Assembly: GCA_003956705.1 (NCBI GenBank)
Contig: QZCP01000100.1
Coordinates: 1 to 64,000 of the forward strand
Origin: Brevipalpus yothersi
Lineage: Eukaryota > Arthropoda > Arachnida > Trombidiformes > Tenuipalpidae
Direction: 5' to 3'
DNA: 64,000 nt
Shown: piece by piece, positions 35,687-47,567 of the stretch
Layout of the letters: each line of letters opens with the position of its first letter
Numbering within the stretch: position 1 is the stretch's first letter
Made by a program: the position numbers and the translations under genes
The notes under the pieces: model-generated
The model's input: the letters and a program-made list of their open reading frames with translations, nothing else
The model's database searches: none
What the model was told of the DNA's origin: nothing

Positions 35687-38600
35687 ATAAGTTATCCACA
35701 TTATTATCACAACATTCCGTACTATACTATGTTTTATTCCCCTTATGTGTCCATATAACTCTGAACAGTTTCCTACTCTTTCTCTCTTTTCCTCTTCCTC
35801 TACAAACATACACAAACACATACCAACATCATCATTGTTCCATACATAGTATAGTAGATTCCATTTTGGGTACTTTGTTTTCTATTATCATGAATTGAAG
35901 AATGTAATCTCAAGAGCGAAAGTATGGATCCTTGTTTTATGGTCGTAATCACTATCGTGAAGGGGTTTTAATGTCCAGCACAAACAGATGTGGAAAAGTG
36001 GGAAAAGCGAGATGTAGATTTTCGTAGATGGTTGAATGAGTGATACCGGAGAATTCCTAAGTACTGGCAAGTATTCCCAAAGTATTCTATTAGCCAATAT
36101 ATTCATTGGATATTTTTGAAATCATGTATATGCACTCAAATAGAACATATACCGTGAAATATACAGCTCAAAATCTTTCCACTTGTTTACTGTATACACA
36201 TTCACTCACTAACAGACACATTCCATCTCTCAAGCTGCTTCATTTCACAGCCAATAGTAAATATTGAATTTTCAATCTCTATCATCAAGTGAGTATACAC
36301 ACATATATGATGCATACCATATTATGTGCACACGTTTTGTTTTCACGCATTTTTCATCCATCAATCATCAATTTAATCGTTCATTTAAGGGTGAATGAGT
36401 TAATGTTAACTGTTCTTGCTTTTTTCTCTTTCCTTCATCACCCATTACTCTGTATCCTCCCACTATACTTCCGGGTGACAGGTTCATCCTCATCCTTGTC
36501 CTACTTACAATGTAAGGATTAAAGGATGATGTTGATGAAGAATGCATGATGAGACTCATAAGAAATGATGCCACTTAGAGGATTAATGAAAAGAATTAAA
36601 GCATAATCATGCTGAGAAACAATCCTATGAGCTATGACATTCGAAATTATTATCACCGGTTTAAGGCGATGCTGTGATGCTCCACAATAGTTGTGAGTGT
36701 CATATTCACAAAGGCTTATATTTGCCCACCATTTATGTCCAAAAAAGATTCAAAGAATCGAGAGCAAGCGAAATAGAGAAAGAACGAGAGAGAGAGAAAA
36801 TGTTTGCATCAAAAGAATTCGATTTCAATGAGGTGGCAAAGTTTTATGCTTGTGTATACATGAATATGAATTCAAATAGAGCATAAAATGTTTTGAAAAA
36901 TGATATATATTGAGATTCGAATTGAAAGAATGTGTCATGGATATAGTGGAAAGATGAATGGCAAAGATCATGAGAGAGAGAGAGAGAGAGAGAGAGACAG
37001 TGAGTAGAGTGGTTTTTCATTTCATTAATCAGAGGCCTAATTCGTTGACTTTGTATAAGCTCACGATTTCATTCACAAACGAATATACACACCCAGCATG
37101 GATAGTCAACACCTACGCCATGAGCTAAATACTCTCTCTCTCTCTCTCTCTCTATTTCTCTCTCTATTTCCAAAAACTGATGCTTACTATTTTAGCCTCT
37201 CTCATGGCTGATGATGCTCGTTCGACTCGAAGATGTTGAGAAAAATTTTTCGTGAATATATGTGTATACATACGAATGTGTACATAAGAAACTGAGCTTC
37301 AATAAGTTCAGACATTTACCAACGTCAACAAGCCATGTGAGAAGTTGACGAGACGAACTGAAGATGAAGGCTATGCTTCTGATTTTGAAAGAGTGTAAGT
37401 GAGTAGAATTCACTTTGGAAAATGTGTGAGAAAGAAAGAAAGAGAGAGAGAGAAAATGTTTTTAGAGCATACATTTAAGCAGGTAAGCTGAAAAGTGAAC
37501 CCTACTGTGAGATATGGAACCTTGTAATATTGAGGTTCTCTTCATCTTTTTTAGTCAGTCTTGTAACATCATTTTTCTTCCCATCATACACTCTCCTGAA
37601 TTCTTACTGGAAAAATATACATACACATGATATTTCCTGATTCTAACGGTACACAGACACAGACACACACCCATGCACAGATGTGATCCTCATTTGTGAA
37701 CTTTTAACACTTTGCCTTAAGGGGTTACCTTCACTTTTCGGAGGCTCCCATGTTGTGATCTTGTTCATATTTCAAATTGCGAACCTTCCAAGCGTTTCAA
37801 CATCAACAAAAACTTTGAGCCAATTTCTTGTCTCAAAATGCTGCCTGAACGATCACCACTATCATCATGTACATATATATATCAACTATGCTCTTTGGCA
37901 ACCTGAAGCATTCGCCAGCATCCTTCTTGTCTGTACATCAAATTCTCACCACTTTCAACACATTCCATCACTTTTATTCTTATACTTTCTCTTCTCCTTC
38001 CTTATTTCTGACAACAGATTTTTCATCTCTCCTCCTCCTTCTTCACCCTCATACATCCTCTCTCCTTTTTCTCATCAATTTTTCAACAATTTTTAAACTG
38101 AAACTCTTCTCTTCCTCTCTCTTTCTCTCTCTTCCTCTCGATTCATTGAATTTCCCCCAGCATAGATCACTGAGCTAGTGAAAAGTGAATATACGATTCT
38201 TCCATGTAGTAGTATATATATTTATAAATTTTCAAGTCATGAGTCAAAAAAGGAGGAAGAATAGGAGCCAATTCACAAAGGCCACATTTATGAACTATAA
38301 TAGAGACAAGAAGGAGGAACAGGAAACTATCGAAATTGGTGAAATGAGATAGATAGATATATTGGGTGGAAAATATTTCTTTTTCGTTCTTCAATGAAAT
38401 TTGAAGCGCATTTGGGATAAAAGAGTTTTTCGTTTTCGAAAACTTATTCCATCTTCTCTTTTCAATTTGATGGCGATAACAAGCCTCAGTATTGCCTGGC
38501 ATTTGGTCATGATTACGCTTCTATTGGATTGTGTGTATGTTCTGTGTTCAATTTGATAAAAGAGAGAGAGAGAGAGAGAAGAAAATAAGATGATGATAAA

Positions 38601-39810
38601 AAGCAGGAGGTCCTAAAATGAATCAAGCAAAAGAAAAAATGAAGAAAGATTTGAAATAAACAAGATGAAGAAAAGAGATGAAGGAAGGAGAACAAGTGTA
38701 TATATTTGTGTGTACTTTCGATTCATTGAATTTTCTGTTCAACTTGGACAAATCTTTGAGTGTGTTTGGGCACCAACAACAGGAATAGATAGGAAAACAA
38801 TATCAACTCTGTAAGTATAACTGTACTTTTCTACAAGATCGAGCCTTTAAGCATGAGGGATTTGATTTTCAACCATTCATGGCTTGTAGCCATATAAAAA
38901 TTTTAAGGTAAGAGAACAAACCTAAATTTCTTCTTCTTCTATGAACTTCATATATATATATATGTAGTTATATGTGGATCGCTGAATATTTTCTTTTCAA
39001 TACTCTTAGACCATGTTCTCTTTGAATGTCCATTTATTTTACTCTTTCTATTTCTCTCTTTCGCTTTGTGTCCACAGTTTTATCCATGGAAAATTGAGCT
39101 TACAGCTCAATGAATAAAAACTTTTTTCCCAACAATTTTATGAACAAATATGTACTGATATTGACAAAAGTTTTCTTAGTCGAGATTTTTTCTCCCAAGA
39201 AGAGAAGGGAAAATGTATTTCAACTGCCATTACACGAGAGATAAATAAAGTTTAACGTTTTTCAGACGGGAATACAGGCAGAAGTTGGAAGAGAATCACA
39301 TTCTCAAGAGAATCACGACTCTTGTGGAGGGGAATAAGAAAGCCGGATTCTTTCACTAAATCAATATTGCAAGATAAAAGTCAACTGATGATTTATCATC
39401 TCACAATTTTTTTTCCATTCCTTCAAATCTTTCTTTTCTTCTTCTGGCTACAGCATCCATCACAAAATTTAACCCCTACAAAATCTCCACCTGATCTTAT
39501 GTGTCTCATCGAATTATGTCCTCTGATGCCTTCAACCTAGGGGTTTCATCTGTCATGTTCCAGGTAAAACCCAAACGTTTGTCTAAAAATGAAGATTCCA
39601 TCAAATATTTATCCATCATCATGCACTCGACAAGGTACACTATCATAATGGACAGGAGGCAAAAAAAGCCAACTCACTGAATTTACTCTTCATTCGGAGA
39701 TCATTTATTATTAAAATTTTTTGACCCACACATTCAAATAAAATATCACAAACAGATTGGCTCTGATTGATCATTATCAATTCATTTCACTTTGTTTATC
39801 GAACCTCGAT

Positions 39811-39813
<3 letters not shown>

Positions 39814-39861
<48 letters not shown>

Positions 39862-39872
39862 NAGAGAGAGAG
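39814..39872. repeat. (GA)n microsatellite with an ambiguous base
   Basis: A GA run containing the only N I noticed in the window (position 39862). It marks an uncertain base call or a joined gap inside the repeat, so the true repeat length is unknown. Confidence 0.93.
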
Positions 39873-42796
39873 GGAAATGCATTTGCTTCATAGTTCCAAA
39901 TTCCAAAGGTAGCCAGTACTGTTTGGCCAGCTACTGAAAATGAATTATATTTTGATTCATATTATTCCTCTTCTGGAACAATGTTCAAAATCTTTATTCC
40001 TCATTCAGCCTGTTGAAACAAGAGAGCATCGATCAAAATGAAGATTTTTCTCTTCAACAAGCTGGGTAAAGTATTTATCTGCGAATACTTGGAACTTTTC
40101 TCGCTCTTTCTCTCTAATTCTCTCTACCATCCAAGTTGTATTATGATTATCTGTGTTGGCATTCAACAGAGCCTCTAGCTTCATGAGTGGAGTACAATGA
40201 ATCCTTCTAGGAATACGAATAAAAGGACACGAAAAGGAAACCGAGATAGAGAGAAAGAGAGTGAAATAGTATAGTATGTCAAACTCGCAATAGTAGAAGT
40301 GATAATAATAACAATAGTTTCGACATTTGTGGAGGAAAAGGATAAGTTCATAAAAGGGTTGGTTTATTTCACATTTGAATCCATAATTTTCCAATCATTC
40401 CAGCTCACATGGAGCCGTGAGCATAATCACCAAATAATTGCCTTCCTATTAATATATGGATTGGGAAATATTGGCCAAATAAAGATAGAAAAGGGTTGAA
40501 AATATGCTCCGGGAAATACTAATAAGTATATCTTCAGGATTGAATTTGGGTTTATATGGATATCAAATAGAAGAACTCGAATCATCTGGCTGATAAATAT
40601 GCTAATAATATTTTGGTTGTTTCGAAAATATAACAAAATTGACTGAGAAGAATTGCATGAAATACTTTGGAACTCACACGCACAAACACAATTCAACTCA
40701 TGATATTCGGAATTCGAGTGAGTGACTGAATGAATGAATACTAATAACTATCCCTTGATCGATTATGTTTAACTTTTTTAGTTGAAGAGAAGAATTCAAT
40801 CCCTCTGGGTGACCAGACGAAATTCGATTTTGATGATTCTTCCACATGGCCATGTGGATTCAATGATATAAAATCCAATAAGTCGAGTGGCAACAGTGAA
40901 AGGAGAAATGAATGGTCGTAGCTGACATTCTGTTTCATATTATATTTTTTTCAGAGTGTGAGTGGCATTCCAATTTCATTCCACAGATCAAATATCTGAT
41001 TCAATTGGAACACAGAGTGACTTCAACTAGAGAGAAAAGAACAAAGTAGTTCATGTGGAAAAATGAGATATTAGAGAGGGACTTTATGCACTCAAAAGGA
41101 GCTTTTTAAATTAACTTACTGGTCACTCACCAAGAAGATTTTAAAATTTATTCATACCACTCATCTATAAACAAAGTACGATATATCCTATCGAGCAGAA
41201 AACTTGGTTATGACCACTTATATTGATACTTCACGATTGAATTATCTATGAATCTCTGGAATTGGTCAAATTCTTAGCTGGACCATGATTTCCGGCTAAG
41301 AGTATTCACTGAAATAGAGCCTTCCTAATCATTGTATGATTGAATCATTTTGAAAGGAGTTGAGGCTCAGTTACTCTCAGTTTTCCACTAGACTTCATAT
41401 TGTTCACACTCCGGCATGACAATACCGATAGATTGGAGGAAAATTTTGGACTATACTGATAAACTACTGAGCTGGATTCATACCCTCACCTTTCACTGAA
41501 TGTATCCGTAGCATAGCATCAGGTCTCACCCTATTATTTCACCTCATTGTGTATTTCAAGGAAAATATGATTTCGATTTGGGTACTGATTAACACTTGTT
41601 AGTAGCTTGAAATCTGGATACCTGTCAGTGAAGCCCGGAGACCATCGAATTCGATCTCGGAATATCGATCTTTGCTCAACTCTTTTAGAAATCATTTTCA
41701 TTGTCTATTCTCATTTGATTCTCCACCAGTGAGTTATAGTGATGCGAGGGGTACCTCCGATGAGAATCCGTCAGCAACATTGAAGGAGGAGATGCATTTT
41801 TGTCCTATCTCCAATTTGGAAGGAACTTCCTATTTGGATAGACAGTCGGATCGGATCTTCAAGGTGATCCTGAGCACAACTTTTCCATGGAATATAGTTA
41901 CAGATAGTGGCGAGTTCAAAAGAAAGGATTTCGATAACTCTTTTGCACTTTTTCATGGAGCGTGAGGTATCTATTCATAGCCAGTAGGTGGTATTCAAAT
42001 GTGAAATTGATATATCATCGAGAAGTATTTTGGGCTCAAACCAGAACCTACTCGAAACAGTTTTGCGGAAGCTAAATCGGTTGAAAATACCGTTATTCAC
42101 TCAAATTTCGCACCCAAAACGAAATCACTAATTTGAACGTAATTCAGTGATTTAGATTCAAGTAAGACTTGACGATGATATATTGGTTTAATATAATATG
42201 CTAGACAAAGGTAATGAGACAAAGATCGGGTTCACAATAGATTTGAATAATTGAAAAGAACAAGTAAAGAAGTTCTTGTGAACTGTGTGTTTTTGATTGA
42301 TTACAATACCCTCTTATACCTTGAGCATAGAGCAATCTGAGTGAGTAGAGTGAGTCTCCCTATTACCTTAATTAGAAGAATAAATTTTCTCATGGATTTA
42401 TTTCCTTGAGATATTGAGTCGGTTGATGTTCACACCGATCTTGGAACGGAAGAGAATGACTCACGAATGTGATGAGCGAACGAGCAAGCGAGAGAGAGAG
42501 AGAGAGATGATGGTGATGATCTCATTTCCCACTATGATTGTTTATTATCGGAAAGATTATGAATTCATCATGAATCACAGGAGGTGAATTTTTCTATTGT
42601 GTGATATTTTGGGTGACTCCACCCAGTTCCCTTGTCCAATGGCTAGACTCTTTCCAGGTGCCCAGTCAATTGAGCTCCCAGAGACTGTCCAGTCACACAG
42701 AGAAAGAAACGGTGGCTTAGTTAATAAGGAAAATGAATATAGAGAGAGAAGCTGAGCAGAGAGAAAGATTATGTGAGGAGGAGAGGTCTGAGCCAT

Positions 42797-42915
42797 CTTA
42801 AGAAGGCTGAGATATCTTGAGAAAGTCTGAGTTATTTCATGAAAGCCTGAGATATTTCAAAGTCTGAGATATCCCAAGGAAGATTGAGATATAATGGAAA
42901 AAGCCTGAACCATCC
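42797..42915. repeat. Degenerate ~20-bp tandem repeat
   Basis: Five to six units of roughly (G)YCTGAGATATYYYRWGAAA in tandem (CTGAGATATCTTGAGAAAG, CTGAGTTATTTCATGAAAG, CTGAGATATTTCAAAG, CTGAGATATCCCAAGGAAG and so on). A small minisatellite with variable unit length. Confidence 0.7.
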
Positions 42916-44003
42916 TGGAAATAGCTCAAACTTTGAGGGGAAATGAAGAAAAAGGAAGAAAATAAAGAAGAAAGAGAGAGAAGAAAGAAGAGATGAAAGG
43001 GATGAAAGAGAAGAGATAGCAAGCTGAAGGCTCGAAGCCTTACCTGTAGACCACAATCCCGATGGCTGGTTGACAGAATTTAGCACTAATTCACCCGAAT
43101 TTATGGGAACAAATTGTTGCAATAGGATTTGTTTACGGTTATTGGAGTGTGTGTATCTATCAAAGGTGTTTGTTCAGAAGTTGATTGAACAATCAATAGT
43201 AACGACGGTACGAAAAACGACGTTTCTGTGGGTAGAATTTGCAAAGAGGAAGAAGATACCAAAACTTCCAATGAACAAGATGGGAAGATGAACAGTTTAT
43301 CTTCGATGTATAGCAGGTGTTACCCCTGACACATGTACGCGAATCACCAACCGTTCACAGTTCCCACGGCAACAGGAGGAATGAAAAAAATTTCAATCAT
43401 TTAACTCAATCGAGGACAACTGATATGATAGGATAATAACTGTCGTTTGACCAAAATTGAATCTTCACAAGAACTATTGTACGAGAAGGGACTTTTCGGA
43501 TTATGTAGAGAAGATTTGTAAGAGAGAAACGGAGAGATACTAAAAAATGACACTGCTCTCAGATGCATATGTGAAGAGAAAGAGAAAAAGGAAAGAGAGA
43601 AAACTTCATGGAAATTTCTTCCAACTTCGGCAGATGATGAGCATTATTGGCCTTCCTAAACAACTAGGATGCTGATTTATTTTCATTACCTTGTTCCTCT
43701 CTTTAATTAGTTTTTTATTCAATCACCCATATCCTCTCTTTCTCGTTAGCCAGTATCCTTGTTTTAATAGTTTGCGGGAACTTTTCCAAAGTAGGAAAAT
43801 TTCCCTCTCCTCGGAAAATACACCTCATCACATCGTTCCAACCTTCCGAATTTGAATGACCTCGTTCAACCTAATTGTCATGCTCAAGGTTTTACAATGC
43901 ATCATGATATCCTGGAGTAAATATGGGTTAGTAATGGTAAATAAGAAGATTATGAAGAGAACAGATGAGAAGAAGAGAAGAAGAAGAAGTGGTCTTAGTT
44001 TAC

Positions 44004-44501
44004 TTAATTTTGGTTCCTCATTTTTATATCCTCCAATTTTGGCACCTGTACCTCGTCCAGATCAATGACGATACCTTCTGGTGGTTCCTCATTTACAATC
44101 GGTTCAGGTTCTACTGGTAGGAATCTCGGATTTGTTATGTGTATCCACTCATGTTCCCGATTTGGACGCAGTTCAGGGAATAAGCCTGGCCAGTTGGTGT
44201 CAATATCTATGATCTCCCGGGTCTCCTCGCCAACCGGTGGTATTGGACGAGAAGGTCTTGCCCTAGGTCCATTGGGTGGTGGTTTCAATGGTGGTAATTC
44301 TATTATTTTCCCCCGTTGGACGAATTCAATTCTGCCAGAGATTTCATTTACACGAGACACCATCACCATTCTAGTCGTGGTGTGATTTGGGAGGATTACC
44401 CTTTCTCGACTATCGTCACTGTCCATAGTATATCGTTGTTCTTGCATAAGAGACCAGTTAGCCTCATAATCCTGCATCCAGTTTTCGTCATCGCTCTCCA
44501 T
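44004..44501 (-). CDS. Acidic proline-rich ORF with SUMO-interaction-like motifs, unknown
   Basis: 165 codons from the ATG at 44501 (MESDDENWMQDYEANW...). The frame is open further upstream, but the ATG lies directly after a textbook 3' splice site (a pyrimidine-rich tract, then CATCAAGCAG|ATG). This may therefore be a terminal exon starting in or near this codon. The protein is acidic and Pro-rich and contains REIIDID and GIVIDLDE. Both are hydrophobic clusters beside acidic residues, as in SUMO-interacting motifs. No enzymatic domain is seen. The 381-codon ORF on the plus strand at 45.4 kb and the small ORF at 47.6 kb have a similar style. Function unknown; it may belong to a mobile or virus-derived element. 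Confidence 0.45.
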   Translation of the reverse strand: MESDDENWMQDYEANWSLMQEQRYTMDSDDSRERVILPNHTTTRMVMVSRVNEISGRIEFVQRGKIIELPPLKPPPNGPRARPSRPIPPVGEETREIIDIDTNWPGLFPELRPNREHEWIHITNPRFLPVEPEPIVNEEPPEGIVIDLDEVQVPKLEDIKMRNQN

Positions 44502-44689
44502 CTGCTTGATGAGATGATAAGTGGGAGAGAAAGATATATTCATATATATTTTTTTCATTTCTATTTTTGATCGTTTTTTTTTCATTTTTCGTATTTTATC
44601 AGTTTTTTTTCGTTAGCTTTGATGAGTGTTAAGAAGTGAGTAAAATATGATGAAGAGAGAATACAGAAAGTTGAACGATAGATGGGGAA

Positions 44690-44750
44690 TGAAGAAGAAG
44701 AAGAAGAAGAAGAAGACGAAGAAGGAGGAGAAGTAGAAGAAGAAGTAAAA
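44690..44750. repeat. (GAA)n-rich tract
   Basis: GAAGAA repeat with a few interruptions, lying between the two minus-strand ORFs. It would be a TTC/CTT tract on their coding strand. Confidence 0.85.
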
Positions 44751-44848
44751 GGAGAAAGGGAATGAGGAAAGAAAGAAGTAGAAGAAGTTGAGGCAAACGG
44801 CCAGACTGGTTTGACATCTGGTCGTGAAAAGTGAGTAAGTATCTCGGC

Positions 44849-45304
44849 TTATTGATTAACTCTATCTGGAAGAGTCCTGGAATCACGAGCAAAGCACCAA
44901 TCAACAAGACTTGGCTTACTGTGCCGAGCCCTGTGGACGTCATCCCCAGTGGGTAAGAAACCGTACTTTTTCTTGATATTACTGAGTTTTTTATACGCCT
45001 GTGAGATAGCTCTGGCGTCAAAATAGGCTTGATGGCCTTGTCTGGGAGAAAGGTGTTTTTGGCACCTGAGAACATCACGGCCGGGCCAAAGAAACTCGCA
45101 AATTCGTTCGAGTCCAGCTCGAAAACCACCATTCTGACTCAGCCACTGCTGAATGTCTTCCATGTATATTTGGAATTTATCGCGGTTCTCACGACTAACC
45201 CCGATACTTGAAAAATCGTTACCACCACATACGATGACTGTGGGGCGCTTTAGGATCTGAACGAGATGTTTTTGAACGATATCAAACGGAACAGCCTTGG
45301 GCAT
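44849..45304 (-). CDS. Possible DEDDh-type 3'-5' exonuclease fragment
   Basis: A 151-codon frame from the ATG at 45304. The stretch VIVCGGNDFSSIGV resembles the Exo II motif of DnaQ-like exonucleases, though the usual Asp after the aromatic is Ser. GHQAYFDARAISQAYKKL fits the Exo III H-x4-D motif about 60 residues later, the right distance. The Exo I D-x-E motif should lie upstream. On this strand the frame is open only to a TAA about 80 bp before the ATG and contains no such motif. The protein is therefore truncated, starts in another exon, or is something else. A candidate donor (CACA|GTAAGC) occurs near 44919. Its first bases overlap the upstream extension of the divergent plus-strand ORF. 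Call made by motif only. Confidence 0.35.
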   Translation of the reverse strand: MPKAVPFDIVQKHLVQILKRPTVIVCGGNDFSSIGVSRENRDKFQIYMEDIQQWLSQNGGFRAGLERICEFLWPGRDVLRCQKHLSPRQGHQAYFDARAISQAYKKLSNIKKKYGFLPTGDDVHRARHSKPSLVDWCFARDSRTLPDRVNQ

Positions 45305-45325
45305 GTCTTGAAAGAGAGTTCTTTG

Positions 45326-45375
45326 CTCAAGCCAAAGCTCAAGCCAAAGCTCAAGCCAAAGCTCAAGCTCAAGCT
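45326..45375. repeat. 12-bp tandem repeat between divergent ORFs
   Basis: Three to four units of CAAGCCAAAGCT plus shorter CAAGCT units. It sits between the start codons of the minus-strand ORF (45304) and the plus-strand ORF (45382). Both frames run open through it, reading AQAK repeats on plus and LWLE repeats on minus. Confidence 0.85.
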
Positions 45376-45381
45376 GCCAAA

Positions 45382-46527
45382 ATGCTTAAAAACTCAGATC
45401 AGTGCCAATCTTTCCCTTACACATTCGAGGTGATCGATGAAAGCACCGACGACGAAATGACCGATACCACCGGAACACTCAGTCAGTCTAACCTCAGTAC
45501 CGTCAACCAAAGTGCCAATAACCTGCCATCAGATAATAACCAGTGGATCTATGGTATTGAAACGCCCTACAGTCCATATCAAATCCTGGTCAACACCATC
45601 AGCGCTAACGGTAACGAACGTATGGAAGTCATAAACAGCGAATCAAGCGAAGGTGAACCTTCAAGCTGGGAAGAAGCATTCGTCAATGCAATGAGAAATA
45701 TCAGCTCACCACCACCGCTGATCAATGTCCAGCCTCCAGCTGAGGACCATCCTGACTATCCTGAATGGCAGCGACGCCAGAGAGAGATTCGTCAGATTGA
45801 GCAGAACGTTCTCCGTCTTGAAGAAGAACTCCACACAGCTGATTTGGATGATTTACGCCTTGATGTTGACATGGAAGGTAATTTGGTGGATTACGAGCCG
45901 TCCAACTCTCCTGTTCCGTCCACTTCACAGAGTGGCCTGATAAGATCACCTTCACCAGAAAATTGGCCATCAAACGGGGACGAGGAATATGAAGCACAGT
46001 GGCGTACGGAGAAGCGAGCTAAAGCTTCTCACGGAGAACAAGCTAGACCTGAGGAAATATGGCTTTCCGATGAAGATCCCGAAATTATCGATCTGACCAC
46101 TCCATCCTCTCCCGATCTGGTACCATCATTGCGATTCAGCCCAGAATCTCCAGATGTGTCAAACTTGGATCTGTTTCGAGCCGAGAGTCCGGAGCTGTAC
46201 GCAATACCACCTCCTGCTCCATCACCGGAAGTTCTGCAGCCACGACGGATTTTCCATATTCCTCGGATGCGACATCCATATTTTGACAGATTCTCCGACA
46301 GCTCTAATGAATCTGAACTCTCAGAAAGAGCTATTCAGTTAGCTTCAGGCTTGACCGATGAACAAGATGAGGCTATATTTGGACACATAACCACAGACGA
46401 TGAATATACCGATACAAATTCTACTTGGACTTTGAGCTCATCAAGCATGGACGTTTCAGATGTTTCTGATGTTGAGCATCTGATGGAATATTTCGATGTT
46501 TCATCAACTGAAGAAGAGGAGAACTGA
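45382..46527 (+). CDS. 381-residue acidic protein with a SUMO-interaction-like motif, unknown
   Basis: A long uninterrupted frame with non-repetitive, protein-like composition, rich in Ser, Glu, Asp and Pro, and probably largely disordered. Around residues 230-240 DPEIIDLTTPSSPD is an almost ideal SIM (hydrophobic I-I-D-L-T flanked by acid and SP sites). A short Glu/Arg/Leu-rich helix (about residues 129-155) could be a coiled coil. Many SP sites are possible kinase targets. The frame stays open upstream to about 45238 through the 12-bp repeat, but without an ATG, so 45382 is the first Met unless an upstream exon joins. No homolog is recognised. It ends about 220 bp before the putative LTR, so it may be an accessory gene of an LTR element or an independent gene. 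Confidence 0.6.
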   Translation: MLKNSDQCQSFPYTFEVIDESTDDEMTDTTGTLSQSNLSTVNQSANNLPSDNNQWIYGIETPYSPYQILVNTISANGNERMEVINSESSEGEPSSWEEAFVNAMRNISSPPPLINVQPPAEDHPDYPEWQRRQREIRQIEQNVLRLEEELHTADLDDLRLDVDMEGNLVDYEPSNSPVPSTSQSGLIRSPSPENWPSNGDEEYEAQWRTEKRAKASHGEQARPEEIWLSDEDPEIIDLTTPSSPDLVPSLRFSPESPDVSNLDLFRAESPELYAIPPPAPSPEVLQPRRIFHIPRMRHPYFDRFSDSSNESELSERAIQLASGLTDEQDEAIFGHITTDDEYTDTNSTWTLSSSSMDVSDVSDVEHLMEYFDVSSTEEEEN

Positions 46528-46751
46528 TTTCAAAGACCTCTGCAAAAAAAAAATAATACATATATACATCCTTTTACTCTAAAGATCTGATTTATTCTCA
46601 AATGTTTATTGTTTACTCTAATGATTTACCCTCAATTACTCTAATTTACTTATATCCACTTCTACTTACTCACATATTACTTTTGATCGAAATACTTGTA
46701 AAACAATGACTCTCATGAACAGGGACGTTCAATCTTTCTAGAAGGAGATAG

Positions 46752-47455
46752 TGTCATGAGGCAAAAAGGCCTTGCATATTCCTCATGCAATAATGCTAAT
46801 GAATCACTTAGAAACAGTGAGGAATGTAATCAAGGTTAATGCTCACGTGAGCCGCATTTTTAATTACCTTAAGATCATTAGCGGCTTATACAATGTTATT
46901 AATAGCCTCAGGGAATCCCAAAATTTTCCTTAAGAAAATGATGGGGAATTCCCATAGAAGCTTCTAGAAGCTTCTTAATAAGTATATAAAGGGAGCAAAT
47001 TTAGTTAATCAGATCACTTGGATTTTTGCTTCGACCCTGCTAAGGTGAGCATCTGCCGCAGGCTGGCCAGTGATGGCTAGCTTACGGCAGCTAAGTCTTC
47101 TATCTCTTTCTTTCTCTTTCTTTTTACTCCCTCTAAGAGTCATTGTTAGGCTAGGCTCTCTATTATGTTAGAACTTTTATAACATTGTTCTACTTATTAT
47201 TTCTCTTGTATTCAGTGATTATTTCCCGCCAATAAACTTTGACATTATATATTCCAGTCAGGCCCCAGATACTTTATGATCACTATTAGAACTTTCCTTT
47301 ACAGCGCGATAGAACCACGTGAAATCCTCGCATTAGAACTTCCGTTAGATCAGACAGAATAGTTTGATATCTTAGAATTATAGCTAATCAGAAAGGTGTG
47401 GATATTATGTGGTTATTCTTTCAAAGCCTGAAAGAAACCACCACATACCACCACA
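46752..47455. repeat. Putative 704-bp long terminal repeat
   Basis: The segment starts TGTCATGAGG and ends ACCACCACA, the TG...CA form of an LTR. Evidence for plus orientation: heat-shock element, TATATAAAG, TCAGATC initiator and AATAAA (47231-47236), all correctly ordered and spaced. Evidence for minus orientation: the G-rich, polypurine-tract-like AAGGGGGAAT just outside the right end (47456-47465 on the complement), TATAAAAG on the minus strand at 47181-47174, and the env/accessory ORFs ending nearby. No target-site duplication (GATAG against ATTCC) and no second copy was found in the window. It is therefore probably one end of an element whose other LTR is lost. Confidence 0.45.
46956..47015 (+). 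promoter_or_regulatory. Promoter with a perfect heat-shock element, TATA box and initiator
   Basis: 46956-46975 reads AGAAGCTTCTAGAAGCTTCT, four alternating GAA/TTC pentamers, which is the binding site for a heat-shock-factor trimer. Seven bases on comes TATATAAAG (46983-46991), then TCAGATC with its A at 47011, about 26-28 bp from the TATA as in arthropod initiators. A strong splice donor, AAG|GTGAGC, sits at 47044/47045, and a CTGCCG...CGGCAG stem (47053-47058 with 47085-47090) follows. Transcription from here would run rightward. Confidence 0.6.
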
Positions 47456-47567
47456 ATTCCCCCTTAAACAGTTTAATTAGTGATTATAGGTTTTTAAGTT
47501 AGTAAACGACTTTCTATTAATCAATATTAACGAGACACATTAGCTAATTTGAATTTTGTCTTTTTTG

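Larger units (their letters stand above)
32091..42790. other. Microsatellite-rich stretch, no supported gene
   Basis: Many GA, CT, CA and AT repeat tracts; the larger ones are listed separately. The open frames here (for example 32667-33263) are repeat-driven Leu/Phe/Ser or Glu/Arg strings. The frame at 41672-41965 (+, 97 codons) is not repetitive but has no feature I recognise. Confidence 0.5.

Noticed and set aside
44629..45132. 167-codon minus-strand frame
   Set aside because: It overlaps the exonuclease-like ORF in another frame and ends in a Leu run encoded by the GAA/TTC tract.
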